NCBI GenBank assembly: GCA_007125255.1
Contig: SLDM01000246.1
Span: 1-6,623 of the forward strand
DNA from: Phycisphaerales bacterium
Lineage (GTDB): Bacteria; Planctomycetota; Phycisphaerae; Phycisphaerales; SM1A02
DNA length: 6,623 bases
Direction: 5' to 3'
Part shown: positions 6,240 through 6,623 of the stretch, piece after piece
Position numbering within the stretch: the stretch's first letter is position 1
Layout of the letters: each line of letters begins with the position of its first letter
Translations under genes and position numbers: made by a program
Notes under the pieces: model-generated
Databases searched by the model: none
Told to the model about the DNA's origin: nothing
Seen by the model: only the letters and a program-made list of their open reading frames with translations

Positions 6240-6281
6240 GGGTAGGGTGGGTAGAGCGAAGCGAAACCCACCGAAACCGTG
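6240..6281 (+). repeat. REP-type hairpin element, copy 2 (tandem)
   Basis: This is a direct tandem copy of the element at 6199, with a 41-base period and a single base difference after the hairpin (CCGAAACCGTG against CCGGAACCGTG). The GTAG and both stem arms are unchanged. Identity across loop and stem suggests recent duplication or selection by the transposase. The two copies are in the same orientation, unlike the head-to-head BIME arrangement common in enterobacteria. Confidence 0.8.
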
Positions 6282-6342
6282 ACCGGACATCTGAAACGGC
6301 GGGTTGAATCAAGTAGGCTCCACCCACGATACGGACTCTCGG

Positions 6343-6348
6343 TATGAT
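6343..6348 (+). promoter_or_regulatory. candidate -10 box for the RAYT gene
   Basis: TATGAT, one mismatch from TATAAT, lies six bases before the ATG at 6355. No Shine-Dalgarno precedes that ATG. The geometry fits a leaderless transcript starting at the A of the start codon. No clear -35 box is seen. Tentative. Confidence 0.35.
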
Positions 6349-6354
6349 GAAACC

Positions 6355-6623
6355 ATGCCCAACTTCCGGCGATGGCGGGTACCCGGCGGGTCCTATTTTT
6401 TCACCGTGAACCTGCTCATCCGCTCACAACGGCTGCTTGTCGAGCACATCGACATTCTGCGTGCGGCATTCCGTGAGGTGCGCGCTGCGCATCCGTTTAC
6501 GATCGATGCGATCGTGATTCTGCCGGATCATCTTCATGCAGTATGGACGCTACCGCCGGGTGATGAGGAATTTTCGATGCGCTGGCGACAGATCAAATCA
6601 GCCTTCAGCCGCGCACTTCCGAA
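6355..6623 (+). CDS. REP-associated tyrosine transposase (RAYT, Y1/HUH family), 5' part
   Basis: The first 89 codons of a gene that leaves the window on the right. It begins MPNFRRWRVPGGSYFFTVNL, the typical RAYT opening (R-x5-GGxYFFTV). It continues with VRAAHPFTIDAIVILPDHLH, containing the metal-binding HUH-type pair H59 and H61 (DHLH), then WTLPPGDEEFSMRWRQIKS, a very characteristic family stretch. The catalytic tyrosine should lie further on, beyond the edge, so intactness cannot be judged. RAYTs are single-copy domesticated relatives of IS200/IS605 transposases that nick and join REP hairpins. Two REP units sit just upstream, which supports the call. Codon use differs from the neighbours, with many A/T third positions (TAT TTT, GAT CAT CTT CAT GCA GTA, GAA TTT), suggesting separate ancestry or transfer. 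The ATG at 6355 is chosen because the conserved N-terminus starts there. Confidence 0.9.
   Translation, partial: MPNFRRWRVPGGSYFFTVNLLIRSQRLLVEHIDILRAAFREVRAAHPFTIDAIVILPDHLHAVWTLPPGDEEFSMRWRQIKSAFSRALP

Noticed and set aside
6199..6281. The 41-base tandem repeat as a short CRISPR array
   Set aside because: The two copies are contiguous with no unique spacer, each forms a GTAG-preceded REP hairpin, and a RAYT gene follows rather than cas genes.

Overview
The window looks like chromosomal DNA of a planctomycete, probably of the Phycisphaerae. It is GC-rich throughout. It encodes a Cys4 zinc-ribbon membrane protein with the CxxCGYDLRG...CPECG signature, which I associate with planctomycete genomes. 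It also encodes a TPR domain fused to a YggX-type Fe(II)-trafficking domain, an arrangement I recall from the same group. This assignment is inferred from protein style. No rRNA or other phylogenetic marker is present.

Layout, left to right. Positions 1-311 hold no gene I can support. They carry a pair of inverted CGCGGAG-rich repeats (1-31 and 189-220) around a spacer with one hairpin. From 312 to 5430 five genes run leftward on the minus strand. In transcription order they are a class 1-type dihydroorotate dehydrogenase (pyrD), a small zincin-like metallopeptidase whose start overlaps the pyrD stop, an exported alkaline-phosphatase-superfamily phosphodiesterase (ENPP type), a zinc-ribbon six-helix membrane protein, and a Gfo/Idh/MocA NAD(P)-dependent oxidoreductase. 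The first two are translationally coupled, and the last two are separated by 16 bases. The two gaps of about 90 bases around the phosphodiesterase gene each contain a plausible -10 box. The run therefore probably has two or three transcription units, not one operon.

From 5431 to the right edge the genes face right. A 101-base divergent intergenic region leads to the TPR-YggX fusion gene, which has a strong Shine-Dalgarno and a -10 box. It is followed by two tandem 41-base copies of a REP-type hairpin element beginning with GTAG. A REP-associated tyrosine transposase gene (RAYT, Y1/HUH family) then runs off the right edge. The REP doublet beside its likely cognate RAYT is the clearest mobile-element signal here.

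The genes do not form one obvious pathway: pyrimidine synthesis, proteolysis, extracytoplasmic phosphoester hydrolysis, possible sugar-nucleotide oxidation and iron/redox protection sit side by side. I see no defence system, CRISPR array, tRNA, rRNA or prophage. Nothing here amounts to a clearly new system. The most interesting items are the TPR-YggX fusion, the REP/RAYT module, the inverted CGCGGAG repeats, and two genes whose -10 boxes sit where a leaderless mRNA would need them.
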